From contig CALNZX010000001.1 of NCBI GenBank assembly GCA_942491105.1, positions 682,001 to 746,000 on the forward strand: a DNA stretch of 64,000 nucleotides, given 5' to 3'. A program made the position numbers and the translations under genes. Below, in pieces: positions 33,196 to 42,372 of the stretch. Each line of letters begins with the position of its first letter. The first letter of the stretch is position 1. Source of the stretch: JBBEAM01 sp942491105. Lineage in GTDB: Bacteria; Pseudomonadota; Alphaproteobacteria; Kiloniellales; DSM-21159. The notes below the pieces were generated by a model. It searched no databases. It worked only from the letters and a program-made list of their open reading frames with translations, and was not told the origin of the DNA.

Positions 33196-33837
33196 ATGTC
33201 TTTACATCCCGACGATAAAGCCGCTCTCTTCATTGACGGCGCCAACCTTTACGCCACCGCCCGCGCGCTCAATTTCGACATCGATTACAAGCGCCTCTAT
33301 TCCTACTTCGATGGCCGCTGCCGGCTGATCCGCGCGCTCTACTACACGGCTTTGATCGAAGACCAGGAATACTCGCCGATTCGCCCCCTGATCGATTGGC
33401 TAGACTACAACGGCTACACCATGGTGACCAAGCCGACCAAGGAGTTCACCGACGCTTCCGGGCGCCGCAAGATCAAGGGCAACATGGACATCGAGCTGGC
33501 CGTCGACATGATGGAAATGGCCGAGCACCTGGATCACGTCGTGCTGTTTTCCGGCGATGGCGATTTCCGCAGCCTGGTCGACGCCGTCCAGCGCAAGGGC
33601 GTGCGCGTTACCGTGATCTCCTCGATCAAATCCCAGCCGCCGATGATCGCCGACGAGCTGCGCCGTCAGGCCGATACCTTCCTGGATCTCGCCAACCTGG
33701 GCGACGAGATCGCGCGCAAGGGCAGCGAGCGCCAGCGCCCCGTGCAGTCGAACGAGTACGAAGACGACGAAGATGTCGACTACGGCGACGATGACGACGA
33801 TGACGATATCGAGGGATACGAGAACGATCCGGCCTGA
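33196..33837 (+). CDS. NYN-domain (LabA-like PIN fold) protein with poly-acidic tail
   Basis: A 213-residue putative RNase of the NYN/LabA group. The conserved acidic residues are in ALFIDGANLYATAR, GNMDIELAVDMMEMAEHLD and VVLFSGDGDFRSLVDAVQRKG, the arrangement of the PIN-like metal site. After a helical end, residues about 187-213 are a run rich in Asp, Glu and Tyr. Substrate is unknown; homologues are often called uncharacterised LabA/DUF88. ATG 33196 has GGAAG upstream; an earlier frame from 33091 overlaps folK's 5' region. Divergent from folK. Confidence 0.87.
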   Translation: MSLHPDDKAALFIDGANLYATARALNFDIDYKRLYSYFDGRCRLIRALYYTALIEDQEYSPIRPLIDWLDYNGYTMVTKPTKEFTDASGRRKIKGNMDIELAVDMMEMAEHLDHVVLFSGDGDFRSLVDAVQRKGVRVTVISSIKSQPPMIADELRRQADTFLDLANLGDEIARKGSERQRPVQSNEYEDDEDVDYGDDDDDDDIEGYENDPA

Positions 33838-33885
33838 ACGCAGCAACCGTTCATCCCGCGCTGTCCCCAGGCGGCGGAATCGGCT

Positions 33886-34539
33886 ATGTCTCTGGCCATG
33901 CCCGAGACCTTCCAAGAACCGCCGCGCGATTGCGGCCTCTGCCCGCGGCTTGCGCAGTTCCGGCAACGCAACCGCGAGCGCTTCGCCGCGTTCCACAACG
34001 CGCCGGTACCCGCTTTCGGCCCCTTCGACGCACGGATCCTGATCGTCGGCCTGGCGCCCGGCTTGAAGGGCGCGAACCGCACCGGCCGGCCTTTCACCGG
34101 CGACTACGCCGGCGACCTGCTCTACCCGACCCTGGTGAAATTCGGTCTCGCCGAGGGGCGCTACGGACAGGCCCCCGACGATGGTCTGGAGCTACGCGAT
34201 TGCCGCATCACCAATGCCGCGCGCTGCGTACCGCCTGAAAACAAGCCGACCACTACGGAAGTCAAGGAATGCCGCGATTTTTTGCGGCGCGAGATCGCGG
34301 CCATGCCGCGGCTCGAAGCCATCGTCGCGCTCGGCGGCGTATCCCACGGATCGGTTCTGACGGCCTGCGGCGAGATCAAGGCGCGCTACAAATTCGCCCA
34401 TGGCGCCCAGCACGATCTGCCCAACGGTTTGCTCCTCGCCGACAGCTATCACTGCTCGCGCTACAACACCAACACCGGGCGGCTGACGACGGAGATGTTC
34501 GAAAGCGTCTTCGCCGCGCTGTTGACGCGGCTGGCCTAG
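33886..34539 (+). CDS. Family 5 (UDGb-type) uracil-DNA glycosylase
   Basis: Removes uracil, and in family 5 also hypoxanthine or xanthine, from DNA to start base-excision repair. The 217-residue protein has motif A GLAPGLKGANRTGRPFTGDYAG (55-76) without the family 1 catalytic Asp, and motif B SYHCSRYNTNTGRLT. Cysteines C16 and C19 near the N-terminus with C114 and C129 fit the 4Fe-4S cluster of families 4 and 5. ATG 33886 or a second at 33898 could be the start. Stop codons of this gene and smpB are adjacent and convergent. Confidence 0.87.
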   Translation: MSLAMPETFQEPPRDCGLCPRLAQFRQRNRERFAAFHNAPVPAFGPFDARILIVGLAPGLKGANRTGRPFTGDYAGDLLYPTLVKFGLAEGRYGQAPDDGLELRDCRITNAARCVPPENKPTTTEVKECRDFLRREIAAMPRLEAIVALGGVSHGSVLTACGEIKARYKFAHGAQHDLPNGLLLADSYHCSRYNTNTGRLTTEMFESVFAALLTRLA

Positions 34540-35004
34540 CTAGCTCGCTTCGCGCAGCAGCCGCGCCTTCTGGCGCTGCCAATCCCGCTTCTTGATGTCC
34601 TCGCGCTTGTCGAAGTTGCGCTTGCCCTTGGCCAGGCCGAGGTCGAGCTTGGCGATGCCACGGGCGTTGAAGTAGATCGAGAGCGGCACCAGGGTATATC
34701 CGTCGCGCCGGATCTGCCCGAGCAGACGGTCGAGTTCGCGTTTGTGCACCAGCAGCTTACGCGGCCGGCGCGGCTCGTGATTGAAACGCTGGGCCGGCGG
34801 ATACTCGGCGATATGCGCATTGAAGAGATAGAGCTCGCCGCGATCCTCCCCCGCGTAGGCTTCGCCGAGTGAAGCCTTGCCAGCGCGCAGGGATTTGACC
34901 TCGGTTCCCACCAGGGCGAGGCCCGCCTCGATGTTCTCCTCGATATGGTAATTGTGGCGCGCCTTGCGGTTCTGCGCCACCAACCTATGTGCTGGCTTCG
35001 ACAT
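34540..35004 (-). CDS. smpB: SsrA-binding protein
   Basis: Binds tmRNA and brings it to stalled ribosomes for trans-translation. The 154-residue protein has the beta-barrel core ARHNYHIEENIEAGLALVGTEVKSLRAGKASL, AYAGEDRGELYLFNAHIAEY, and the C-terminal basic tail KGKRNFDKREDIKKRDWQRQKARLLR. No ssrA RNA is visible in the window. It starts 23 bases after the dapA stop, same strand, in a pair commonly found together. Confidence 0.97.
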   Translation of the reverse strand: MSKPAHRLVAQNRKARHNYHIEENIEAGLALVGTEVKSLRAGKASLGEAYAGEDRGELYLFNAHIAEYPPAQRFNHEPRRPRKLLVHKRELDRLLGQIRRDGYTLVPLSIYFNARGIAKLDLGLAKGKRNFDKREDIKKRDWQRQKARLLREAS

Positions 35005-35027
35005 GCTATGAACCGCGTTCGCGCCCT

Positions 35028-35915
35028 CTAATTGACCAAGCCGGCGTGCGCCATCGCGGCCTGCACCTTGGCTTGGGTATCGGGGGTGATCGGCACCATC
35101 GGCAGGCGCAGTTCGTTCTCCATCTTGCCGAGCAGCGACAGCGCGTACTTGACCGGCTGCGGGCTGGGTTCCAGGAACAGCGCCACGTGCAGCGGCATCA
35201 GGCGCGTATTGATCTCCTCGACCCGCGCCATATCGCCGGCTTGCCAGGCATCGTGGAAGTCGCCGCAAAGCTTCGGCGCGACATTGGAGGTCACGGAGAT
35301 GCAGCCGTGTCCGCCCTGCGCCATGAACGGCAGGATGGTCGCGTCCTCTCCGGAAAGCTGACAGAAATCCGCGCCGATGGCCGCTCTGGTCAGGGCCGGG
35401 CGCACCAGATTGGCGGTCGCATCCTTGACCCCCACGATGTTCGGCTGCTTGGCCAGCTCGGCCATGGTTTCGACGGACATGTCGACGATACTGCGGCCGG
35501 GGATATTGTAGATCACGATTGGCAGCTCGCTGGCCCGCGCGATCGCCAGGAAGTGCTGCTTCAGGCCTTCCTGATTCGGCTTGTTGTAGTATGGCGTGAC
35601 CACCAGGGCCGCGTCCGCCCCGGCTTCCTCGGCGTGCTTGACCAGGCTAATCGCTTCGCTGGTCGAGTTGGAGCCGCAACCGGCGAAGACCGGTACCTGG
35701 CCTTTCGCGATTTCGATGCAAACCTCGGTGACGCGGCGATGCTCGCCATGGGTCAGCGTCGGAGATTCGCCCGTCGTGCCGCAGGGAACGAGCGCATCGG
35801 TGCCCTCGTCGATCTGCCACTGCACGAAGGCCCGAAATGCCTCTTCGTCGAAAGCGCCGCCGCGAAAGGGCGTCACCAGGGCGGTGAGGGATCCGGTAAT
35901 GATCGGTCCTGCCAT
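35028..35915 (-). CDS. dapA: 4-hydroxy-tetrahydrodipicolinate synthase
   Basis: Condenses pyruvate with aspartate semialdehyde at the branch to lysine and meso-diaminopimelate for peptidoglycan. The 295-residue TIM barrel has GTTGESPTL (46-54), VVTPYYNKPNQEGL, Tyr136 and the Schiff-base lysine in GVKDATANL (Lys164). ATG 35915 follows GAGGATAGA. The open frame runs on to 36200 but only over the divergent promoter region and the transglycosylase start. Co-directional with smpB. Confidence 0.96.
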   Translation of the reverse strand: MAGPIITGSLTALVTPFRGGAFDEEAFRAFVQWQIDEGTDALVPCGTTGESPTLTHGEHRRVTEVCIEIAKGQVPVFAGCGSNSTSEAISLVKHAEEAGADAALVVTPYYNKPNQEGLKQHFLAIARASELPIVIYNIPGRSIVDMSVETMAELAKQPNIVGVKDATANLVRPALTRAAIGADFCQLSGEDATILPFMAQGGHGCISVTSNVAPKLCGDFHDAWQAGDMARVEEINTRLMPLHVALFLEPSPQPVKYALSLLGKMENELRLPMVPITPDTQAKVQAAMAHAGLVN

Positions 35916-36126
35916 TCTATCCTCGTTCGAGTCGTTCCCGGCACGCGCCATAACCGTATCTCGGCGATGGCTCCGGGTTCCGTGAGGCGGGGAAGATAGA
36001 CCCCAGACCCGCGCGCGGCAAGGCTTGCCGCTGCAGCGGGCAACAAAGATAACGCGATCTTGCGCCGCCCCAGGGGTGCCAGTCATGCTATGCTGAACAG
36101 GAACGCCGCAGAGAGAGGACTCATCC

Positions 36127-38136
36127 GTGTTTAGCCGCATCTGTCTCGCCGCCGTCCTGGCCGTCTTGGCAGCCTGCGTCACGACCAGCGCTGTCGCCAA
36201 CCCGCAGCTTACGCCGGCGGAGCGCGCGCTCTATGAGCGGGCCTTTCAACTGGCCGACGCCCAGGACCTCGAAGCGGCGCGCGATATGACCCGGCACGGC
36301 GGGCAGCCGCTGCTCAACAAGTATCTGACATGGCTCTATCTCAGCCAGCCTAGCCTGGACGGCGACTTTCAAGAGATCGCGGATTTCCTGCGCGCCAATC
36401 CGCACTGGCCGGGCCAGACGACCCTGCGCGAGCACGCCGAGATCGCAATGCCGCCGGGCCTGCCGGATTCCGAGGTGCTGGCCTGGTTCAGCGACTATCC
36501 GCCCATCAGCCACGTCGGCATGACCCGTTACGGTCAGGCGCTGCAGCGGGTCGGACAGCTCGATCAAGCCGTCTCGCAGATTCGCGAAACCTGGGTGCAG
36601 GCCAACTTCACCAGCACGGAAGAAGCCGGCTATCGCCAATTGTTCGGCGCGCAGCTGCGCCAAGAAGACGAAGTGGCGCGTTTCGAGCGCCTGGTCTGGC
36701 AAGGACGCAAGGAGCCCGCCCGGCGGCAGGCCGCGCGGCTCGGTAATGGCTATCCGGAGCTGGCCGAGGCGCGGCTGCGTCTCGCCTATCGCGATCCAGG
36801 CGTCGATGGGGCGATCAAACGCGTGCCCGCGCGGCTGCAGAACGATCCCGGCCTGATTTACGAACGCGCGCGCTGGCGCATGCGCAAGGACCGCTACGCC
36901 GGCGCTCTCGAACTGTTGGATCCGCCCCTGACCGGCGTGACTCACGCCGACGAATGGTGGGATCTGCGGTTCTGGGTGGCGCGCTATGCCTTCCGGGTCG
37001 GCGACTTCTCGGTCGCCTATCGCCTCGCCTCGCAGCACGGCATGGACAGCGGCGGCGGCTTCGCCGAGGGCGAGTGGTTCGCCGGCTGGCTGGCGCTGCG
37101 CTTCCTGCAGCAGCCGGAAACCGCCTATCGCCACTTCCAGACGCTCTATGAAGGCGTTTCCTACCCGATCAGCCTGTCGCGCGCCGCCTACTGGGCCGGC
37201 GAGGCCGCCAATGCGATCAACAAACCTGAGTGGGCCAAGCGCTGGTACACCCTGGCCGCGCACCACGTGACCACCTACTACGGTCAGCTCGCGGCGGCGC
37301 GGCTCGGCCAAGCGCCGATGACGCTCTATCCGACAGATACCTATGCCGAACCCGCCGACGCCGTCGCCTTCGAGCGCCAGGAACTGGTCCAGGTCGCGCG
37401 GCTGCTGCACGCCGTCGGGGCGCGCGACCGGATCGGCCCGCTGATCTATCAGCTTCGCCAGCAGACAAGCAAAGTCGACGAGGTGCGCCTGGCCTCGGAA
37501 CTGGCGCAGGAACTCAACCGCCCGGATCTGGCCGTGCATGCCGCAAAGCAGGCTTCCTATGACGGCATCCTGCTGCCGCAGCAGCTTTATCCCGACGCCG
37601 ACTTCTATGCCGGACACTCCAACGAGGCCGATCTGGTCCTCGCGGTGATCCGTCAGGAGAGCGTGTTCTACGAACGCGCGGTCAGCTCGGCGGGCGCGCG
37701 GGGCCTGATGCAGCTGATGCCCGCCACCGCCAAGGGCCTGTCGAAGCGCCTCGGCCTGCCCTACGACCGCGCCCGGCTGCTCGACGAACCCGAATACAAC
37801 GTACAGCTCGGACGCGCCTATCTGCGGGAACTGATGGCCGAGTTCGACGGCTACTATCCGCTGGTGCTGGCGGCCTATAACGCGGGTCCGTCGCGGGCCC
37901 GGGAATGGATCCGCCTGTTCGGCGACCCGCGCGACGGCGACGTCGACCCGGTCGATTGGGTGGAGTCCATCCCCTTCACCGAAACGCGGAACTACGTGCA
38001 GCGGGTCATCGAGGGCGCCGTGGTCTACCGGCAACGCTACGCCCCGGACTCCGCCACCCTGCCGGTGCGGCCGATTCCGCGCGGGCCGGAATTTTGCTGC
38101 GAAACGGCTCAGTCTTGGCCGGCCACCGCGAACTAG
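36127..38136 (+). CDS. Lytic transglycosylase, probable outer-membrane lipoprotein
   Basis: Cleaves the MurNAc-GlcNAc bond of peptidoglycan, yielding anhydro-muropeptides. The 669-residue protein resembles Slt70: a long alpha-superhelical U-domain rich in Trp/Tyr/Ala, then an SLT domain with the catalytic Glu in IRQESVF (E511), SSAGARGLMQLMPATA, the metal/substrate segment YNVQLGRAYL and LAAYNAGPSRAREW. The signal ends with a lipobox, LAAC (Cys17), so the enzyme is likely lipid-anchored; classical Slt70 is soluble. Start is GTG 36127, preceded by GAGAGAGGA. Divergent from dapA, which supplies a wall precursor. Confidence 0.91.
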   Translation: MFSRICLAAVLAVLAACVTTSAVANPQLTPAERALYERAFQLADAQDLEAARDMTRHGGQPLLNKYLTWLYLSQPSLDGDFQEIADFLRANPHWPGQTTLREHAEIAMPPGLPDSEVLAWFSDYPPISHVGMTRYGQALQRVGQLDQAVSQIRETWVQANFTSTEEAGYRQLFGAQLRQEDEVARFERLVWQGRKEPARRQAARLGNGYPELAEARLRLAYRDPGVDGAIKRVPARLQNDPGLIYERARWRMRKDRYAGALELLDPPLTGVTHADEWWDLRFWVARYAFRVGDFSVAYRLASQHGMDSGGGFAEGEWFAGWLALRFLQQPETAYRHFQTLYEGVSYPISLSRAAYWAGEAANAINKPEWAKRWYTLAAHHVTTYYGQLAAARLGQAPMTLYPTDTYAEPADAVAFERQELVQVARLLHAVGARDRIGPLIYQLRQQTSKVDEVRLASELAQELNRPDLAVHAAKQASYDGILLPQQLYPDADFYAGHSNEADLVLAVIRQESVFYERAVSSAGARGLMQLMPATAKGLSKRLGLPYDRARLLDEPEYNVQLGRAYLRELMAEFDGYYPLVLAAYNAGPSRAREWIRLFGDPRDGDVDPVDWVESIPFTETRNYVQRVIEGAVVYRQRYAPDSATLPVRPIPRGPEFCCETAQSWPATAN

Positions 38137-38200
38137 GCGCTCAGGGTCTTGTGATCAACGGCCGCTTGCTCCCGGTCGCCAGCGCCACTAAAAATTGTTT

Positions 38201-38887
38201 ATGAGCGATATGAAATTACAGGGCATCAAGGCCTGCGTCTTCGATGCCTATGGAACACTCTTCGATGTTCACTCGGCCGCGGCCGCGGCCGGCGACGCGC
38301 TGGGGGGAAAAGCCGCTTCCGTCTCGGCGCTGTGGCGCCAGAAGCAGCTGGAATACACGTGGCTGCGCAGTCTGATGAAGGCCCACGTCGACTTCTGGCA
38401 GGTAACCTCCGAGGGGCTGGATTTCTCCCTCAAAACCCATGGCTTCGACGACGCCGCGTTGCATGACCGGCTGATGCAGCTTTACCTGACCCTCACGGCC
38501 TATCCCGATGTTCGGCCGACCCTGGGCAAGCTCCGCGACGCCGGTTTGAAGACCGCGATTCTATCCAATGGCTCCCCTGCGATGCTGAAGGCCGCCGTCG
38601 ACTCGGCGGAGATCGCCGATCTCCTGGATGCCACGCTCTCGGTCGAGGAGGTCGGCGTCTACAAACCGGACAGCCGGGTCTATAGCCTGACCAGCGAGCG
38701 CATGGCCGTCACGCCGCGGGAAGTCTGCTTCGTCTCGACGAATTCCTGGGACGCCCATGCGGCCGCGCATTTCGGCTTTCAGGTCGCCTGGATGAACCGC
38801 TTCGGCGTCGAGCCGGACCGCCTGCCCGGCGAATACGCCCGGATCATCGGCGGTCTGGACGAACTCTTGGGGATCCTGGAGACCTGA
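38201..38887 (+). CDS. Haloacid-dehalogenase type II family hydrolase
   Basis: A 228-residue HAD hydrolase. Motif I is CVFDAYGTLFDV (nucleophile Asp15), motif II ILSNGSP, motif III Lys in VGVYKPDSRVY and motif IV CFVSTNSWDAHAAAHFGF. The AYGTLFDV and SxNxWD patterns fit L-2-haloacid dehalogenases, but many such proteins act on phosphates or other substrates, so dehalogenation is unproven. ATG 38201 (or a TTG at 38195). It ends 4 bases before the dehydratase GTG, so the two are one transcription unit. Confidence 0.82.
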   Translation: MSDMKLQGIKACVFDAYGTLFDVHSAAAAAGDALGGKAASVSALWRQKQLEYTWLRSLMKAHVDFWQVTSEGLDFSLKTHGFDDAALHDRLMQLYLTLTAYPDVRPTLGKLRDAGLKTAILSNGSPAMLKAAVDSAEIADLLDATLSVEEVGVYKPDSRVYSLTSERMAVTPREVCFVSTNSWDAHAAAHFGFQVAWMNRFGVEPDRLPGEYARIIGGLDELLGILET

Positions 38888-38891
38888 AAAC

Positions 38892-39881
38892 GTGATTCGC
38901 AGACCTGAATTTCGCGACATAGAGGCCGCGGCAGAGCGCCTGCGCGGGCTGGCCAGCGTCACACCGCTGCTCGAAAACGCCGCCTTGAACGCGGCAACGG
39001 GCGGCAGGATCCTGCTCAAGGCCGAAACCCTGCAGCGCACCGGTTCCTTCAAGTTCCGCGGCGCCTACAATCGCCTCTCGCTGATTCCCGAGGCCGAGCG
39101 CAGCCGCGGGGTCATCGCCTATTCCTCCGGCAACCACGCCCAGGGCGTCGGCGCCGCGGCCCAGCTGCTCGGCATCAAGGCGACGATCCTGATGCCCTCC
39201 GACGCGCCCAAGGTGAAGGTTGCCAATACCAAGCGCTACGGCGCCGAGGTGGTGCATTTCAACCGCTTCACCGAAAGCCGCGAGGAACTCGCGGAGGCGA
39301 TGACCGAAAAGACCGGCGCCGTTTTGATCAATCCTTTCGACGACCCAGATCTCATTGCCGGACAGGGCACCTGCGGTCTGGAAATGTCGCAGCAGATGCA
39401 GGCGCTTCCGGTCGAGCCCGACGCCGTTCTGATCTGCGTTGGCGGCGGGGCGCTCTGCGCCGGTTCGGCGCTCGCGGTGAAGCACTTCTGGCCGCAATGC
39501 CCGATCTACAGCGTGGAACCCGCCGACTTTGACGACACCGCCCGTTCCCTGGAAAGCGGAAAACGGGAAGCGAACGACCCGGCGGCGCGGTCGATCTGCG
39601 ACGCCCTGCTCTCCCCCATGCCCGGGAAAATGACCTTCGAGCTGAACAAGACCCTGCTGGCTGGCGGCCTCTGCGTGAGCGACGACGAGGTCCGCGCGGC
39701 CATGGCCTACGCCTTCAATACCCTGAAGCTGGTGGTCGAGCCTGGAGGCGCCGTGTGCCTGGCCGCGGTACTCCATGGGAAAATCCCGACCAAAGGCCGC
39801 ACCATCGCCTTGACCCTATCCGGTGGAAGCGTCGATCCGGAGCGCTTGTTCGAGGCCTTGGCGGCTGCACCGGCCTCCTAG
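38892..39881 (+). CDS. Threonine/serine dehydratase without ACT domain
   Basis: A 329-residue PLP-dependent fold-II enzyme, related to the 9633 gene but lacking the ACT domain, as in TdcB-like or serine-racemase-like deaminases. PLP lysine is in RTGSFKFRGAYNRLS, followed by SSGNHAQGVGAAAQ, VCVGGGALCAGSALA and the C-terminal LTLSGGSVDPE. Substrate (threonine, serine or 3-hydroxyaspartate) is uncertain. Start is GTG 38892. Paired with the HAD hydrolase; convergent with the bactofilin gene. Confidence 0.85.
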   Translation: MIRRPEFRDIEAAAERLRGLASVTPLLENAALNAATGGRILLKAETLQRTGSFKFRGAYNRLSLIPEAERSRGVIAYSSGNHAQGVGAAAQLLGIKATILMPSDAPKVKVANTKRYGAEVVHFNRFTESREELAEAMTEKTGAVLINPFDDPDLIAGQGTCGLEMSQQMQALPVEPDAVLICVGGGALCAGSALAVKHFWPQCPIYSVEPADFDDTARSLESGKREANDPAARSICDALLSPMPGKMTFELNKTLLAGGLCVSDDEVRAAMAYAFNTLKLVVEPGGAVCLAAVLHGKIPTKGRTIALTLSGGSVDPERLFEALAAAPAS

Positions 39882-39957
39882 AACGGGCGTCCCAGAGAGG
39901 CCTCAGGCACGGGTTCGCCCCGCCCCTGCGTCAGATCCCTTTGCTGAGAGACGAAGT

Positions 39958-40479
39958 CTACTTCGCGGCAGCCGCAGCGGAAGCGTCGCCCTGCACCCCG
40001 GCCGCCGCAGCGCCGCCATTGGCCGAGGGCTGGGCCGCCGGCTTGGCCCCATTCGCGGCCGATTTCACGTCCAAGCGCTTGCAGTGACCGTCGATGAAGG
40101 CGCCGGCCTCGATCGCCAGGCTATCGTGCATCACATCGCCGGAGACCTTGGCGGTCTTGGTGACGACCACGGTCGAGGCCTTGACCTCACCGTCGACCTT
40201 GCCACAGATGCGCACCGTTTCCGCGGAGATGCTGCCGCGCACCACCGACTTCTCGCCCAAGGTCAGGGTCTTGGAATCGATGTCGCCAATCACCTCTCCA
40301 TCGATCTGCACGTCGCCATCGCTGTAGAGATTGCCCTCGATGCGGAGGTCCGAGGAGATGATCGAGGGAACGCCGCTCGGTCCCTTGGCGTGCGCGGAGC
40401 CGTTACTCGCGCTCGCGGTTCCTGTCGCCGCTGCTGTCGAGGACGTGCCCGGCTTGTTATGCGCCTTGCCCTTAAACAT
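39958..40479 (-). CDS. Bactofilin (polymer-forming cytoskeletal protein)
   Basis: A 173-residue bactofilin that forms non-polar filaments scaffolding local wall synthesis. Between low-complexity Ser/Ala/Gly/Thr ends, residues about 40-140 form a beta-helix of short hydrophobic repeats (SDLRIEGNLYSDGDVQIDGEVIGDI...VVRGSISAETVRICGKVDGEVKA...VSGDVMHDSLAIEAGAFIDGHC). The C-terminal tail is Ala/Lys/Gly-rich. It lies next to and in the same direction as the M23 peptidase, the usual bactofilin-LmdC pairing. No membrane-targeting helix is evident. Confidence 0.92.
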   Translation of the reverse strand: MFKGKAHNKPGTSSTAAATGTASASNGSAHAKGPSGVPSIISSDLRIEGNLYSDGDVQIDGEVIGDIDSKTLTLGEKSVVRGSISAETVRICGKVDGEVKASTVVVTKTAKVSGDVMHDSLAIEAGAFIDGHCKRLDVKSAANGAKPAAQPSANGGAAAAGVQGDASAAAAAK

Positions 40480-40614
40480 CAGATAATCTCCCTGCTCGCC
40501 TGCCTATGCCAAATCCTTGAGCCAGTCCGCAGCGTTCCCCGCCGCTTATTCCCCGGCCGCGTGAATTACGTCAAATTTCCTCGCCTGAGGCAAGCAATGC
40601 TGGCGTGCAGGCGC

Positions 40615-42372
40615 TTAGTTTGCCTTGAAAACCCTCACCCCGGCATCGATAAAACGCTGGGGATCCAAGGACTTGTCGTCGTAAATCACCTCATAGTGCA
40701 CATGTGGTCCGGTGCTGCGGCCGGAGCTGCCGACCAGCCCGATGATATCCTGGTTGGAGACCTCCTGCCCGACCTCGACCTCGATCTTTTTGAGATGGCC
40801 ATAGCGCGTCTTGATGCCGAAGCCATGGTCGATTTCGACCAGCCGCCCGTAGCTGCCGCGCCAGCCAGCGAAGCTGATCACGCCAGGTGCCGTGGCCAGG
40901 GCCGGGGTACGCAGCGGCGCCGCCAAGTCGAGACCGTAGTGCGCGGCCTTGCGGCCGTTGACGGGGTCGGTGCGCTCTCCGAAGGTGCTGCTGAGACGGT
41001 ACTCCTGAAGCGGCGCGGAAAGAGGCAGCACACTCATCAGGGCCTGCAGCGCTTCCCAGCGGCTCATCTGAATGTCCAGCCGCGCGACCGCGGTCATTAG
41101 CTCGTCGGCGCGGCCGGGCCGGTCGTCCTTGTTGATGCCATCGACCGGAATGAAGGGCCCGCCCTTGCCGAGCTCGGCGGAACCGATACGATCCAGCACG
41201 GCGTCTAGATCCAAGCCGGTAACCTCGACGGTGGCTTCCATCGCCTCGACCGTCGTCTGGGTGCGTTCCTGCAAGCGATCGACGATGCCCTGCTGCACAG
41301 TCCGCATATCGGTCATGCGCTGCTGCAGACCGGCAAGCCGCAGCTGCAGCATGTTGCGCTCGCGGCTCAGGCCTTCCTTTTGCTCGCGGGTCTGGAAGAG
41401 GCTGCTGTCCAGCTCGTCGATGGTTTCGTGCAAGGCGGCCTCGCGCTGCGCGGCCTGCTCGGCGTGCTCCTGCAGCTGCACCTCCGACTGGGCGATCAGC
41501 TCGCTCTCGCGCGCCTGGGCGCTGGCGATCAACTCTTGCTTAGCGGCTTCGGCGGCAGCGAGACCGGTCTTCAAATCCGCGACCTGCACAATCAAGCTCT
41601 GGCGCTGCGCCGTGAGCGAGGCGACGTCGGCCTGGGTTTGCGCCAGCTCAGCCTCGAGACTGGTAACCCGCTCGTTCAGCGCATTTCGATCCGTTCTGAC
41701 CGAGGTTAGGTTCTCCTCGGTCTCGCGCAGGCGCTGGCCAAGCCGCCGCCGCGCCTCGGCAACCTGCATCCGCTCTGCCTCGGAGGCGCGCAGGCTGCGG
41801 TTCATTAGCTGAACCTGGGCCTGCAACTCGGCATTGCGGCCGGCAATGTCCTGCAGCTCACCCTGAAAATCGTCGAGGCGTTCTCGCAGCGCCTCGCGGG
41901 CAACTACAACCCGGGCCCGGGCTTCCGAGGAATCCTGTAGACGGTCGGTCACCGCGTCGAGATCGGCCTCCCCGCCCTCGGGCTGCTCCTCCAGCAGGGT
42001 CAGCAGGAAGCTTTGATTGGATTCCAGATCCCGGGTGATTTCCGAAAACTGGGCGTGATACTCGCTGACCTCGGCCAGAAGATCGAAATAGGCCCGCTTC
42101 GCGGTCTCGATCTGCTCGACCTTATTGGCCACCACTTCGCCATGAGAAACGTAGGAAAAGGAAGAGAACACCATCCAGCCGAAGCCGGCCGCCATGGCCA
42201 GCGCGGCGCATTTCTGAAGCCGAGGAGACAGCCTGAGATAACGGACCTGATCGTTGGATCGCAGCAAGATCTCGCGATGCACGAAAGCCCGGTCGATCAA
42301 TTGCTTCACACGAGATGGCAATCCGACAGCGCTCAAGTTTCTCCTCTCGGATTTTTCTTTCCCATAGGTCAC
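40615..42372 (-). CDS. M23 family peptidoglycan endopeptidase with long coiled coil (LmdC-like)
   Basis: A 585-residue wall hydrolase anchored in the inner membrane. A basic cytoplasmic segment (about 1-55) is followed by one span (ALAMAAGFGWMVFSSFSYV), then a coiled coil of some 350 residues rich in Glu, Gln, Ala, Leu and Arg, and a C-terminal M23/LytM domain with zinc-site motifs HYGLDLAAP and HVHYEVIYD. Both histidine motifs are intact, so the enzyme looks active. GTG 42372 follows GGGGGAGGA. Upstream of bactofilin; LmdC-type proteins cleave cross-links where bactofilin recruits them. Confidence 0.9.
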   Translation of the reverse strand: MTYGKEKSERRNLSAVGLPSRVKQLIDRAFVHREILLRSNDQVRYLRLSPRLQKCAALAMAAGFGWMVFSSFSYVSHGEVVANKVEQIETAKRAYFDLLAEVSEYHAQFSEITRDLESNQSFLLTLLEEQPEGGEADLDAVTDRLQDSSEARARVVVAREALRERLDDFQGELQDIAGRNAELQAQVQLMNRSLRASEAERMQVAEARRRLGQRLRETEENLTSVRTDRNALNERVTSLEAELAQTQADVASLTAQRQSLIVQVADLKTGLAAAEAAKQELIASAQARESELIAQSEVQLQEHAEQAAQREAALHETIDELDSSLFQTREQKEGLSRERNMLQLRLAGLQQRMTDMRTVQQGIVDRLQERTQTTVEAMEATVEVTGLDLDAVLDRIGSAELGKGGPFIPVDGINKDDRPGRADELMTAVARLDIQMSRWEALQALMSVLPLSAPLQEYRLSSTFGERTDPVNGRKAAHYGLDLAAPLRTPALATAPGVISFAGWRGSYGRLVEIDHGFGIKTRYGHLKKIEVEVGQEVSNQDIIGLVGSSGRSTGPHVHYEVIYDDKSLDPQRFIDAGVRVFKAN

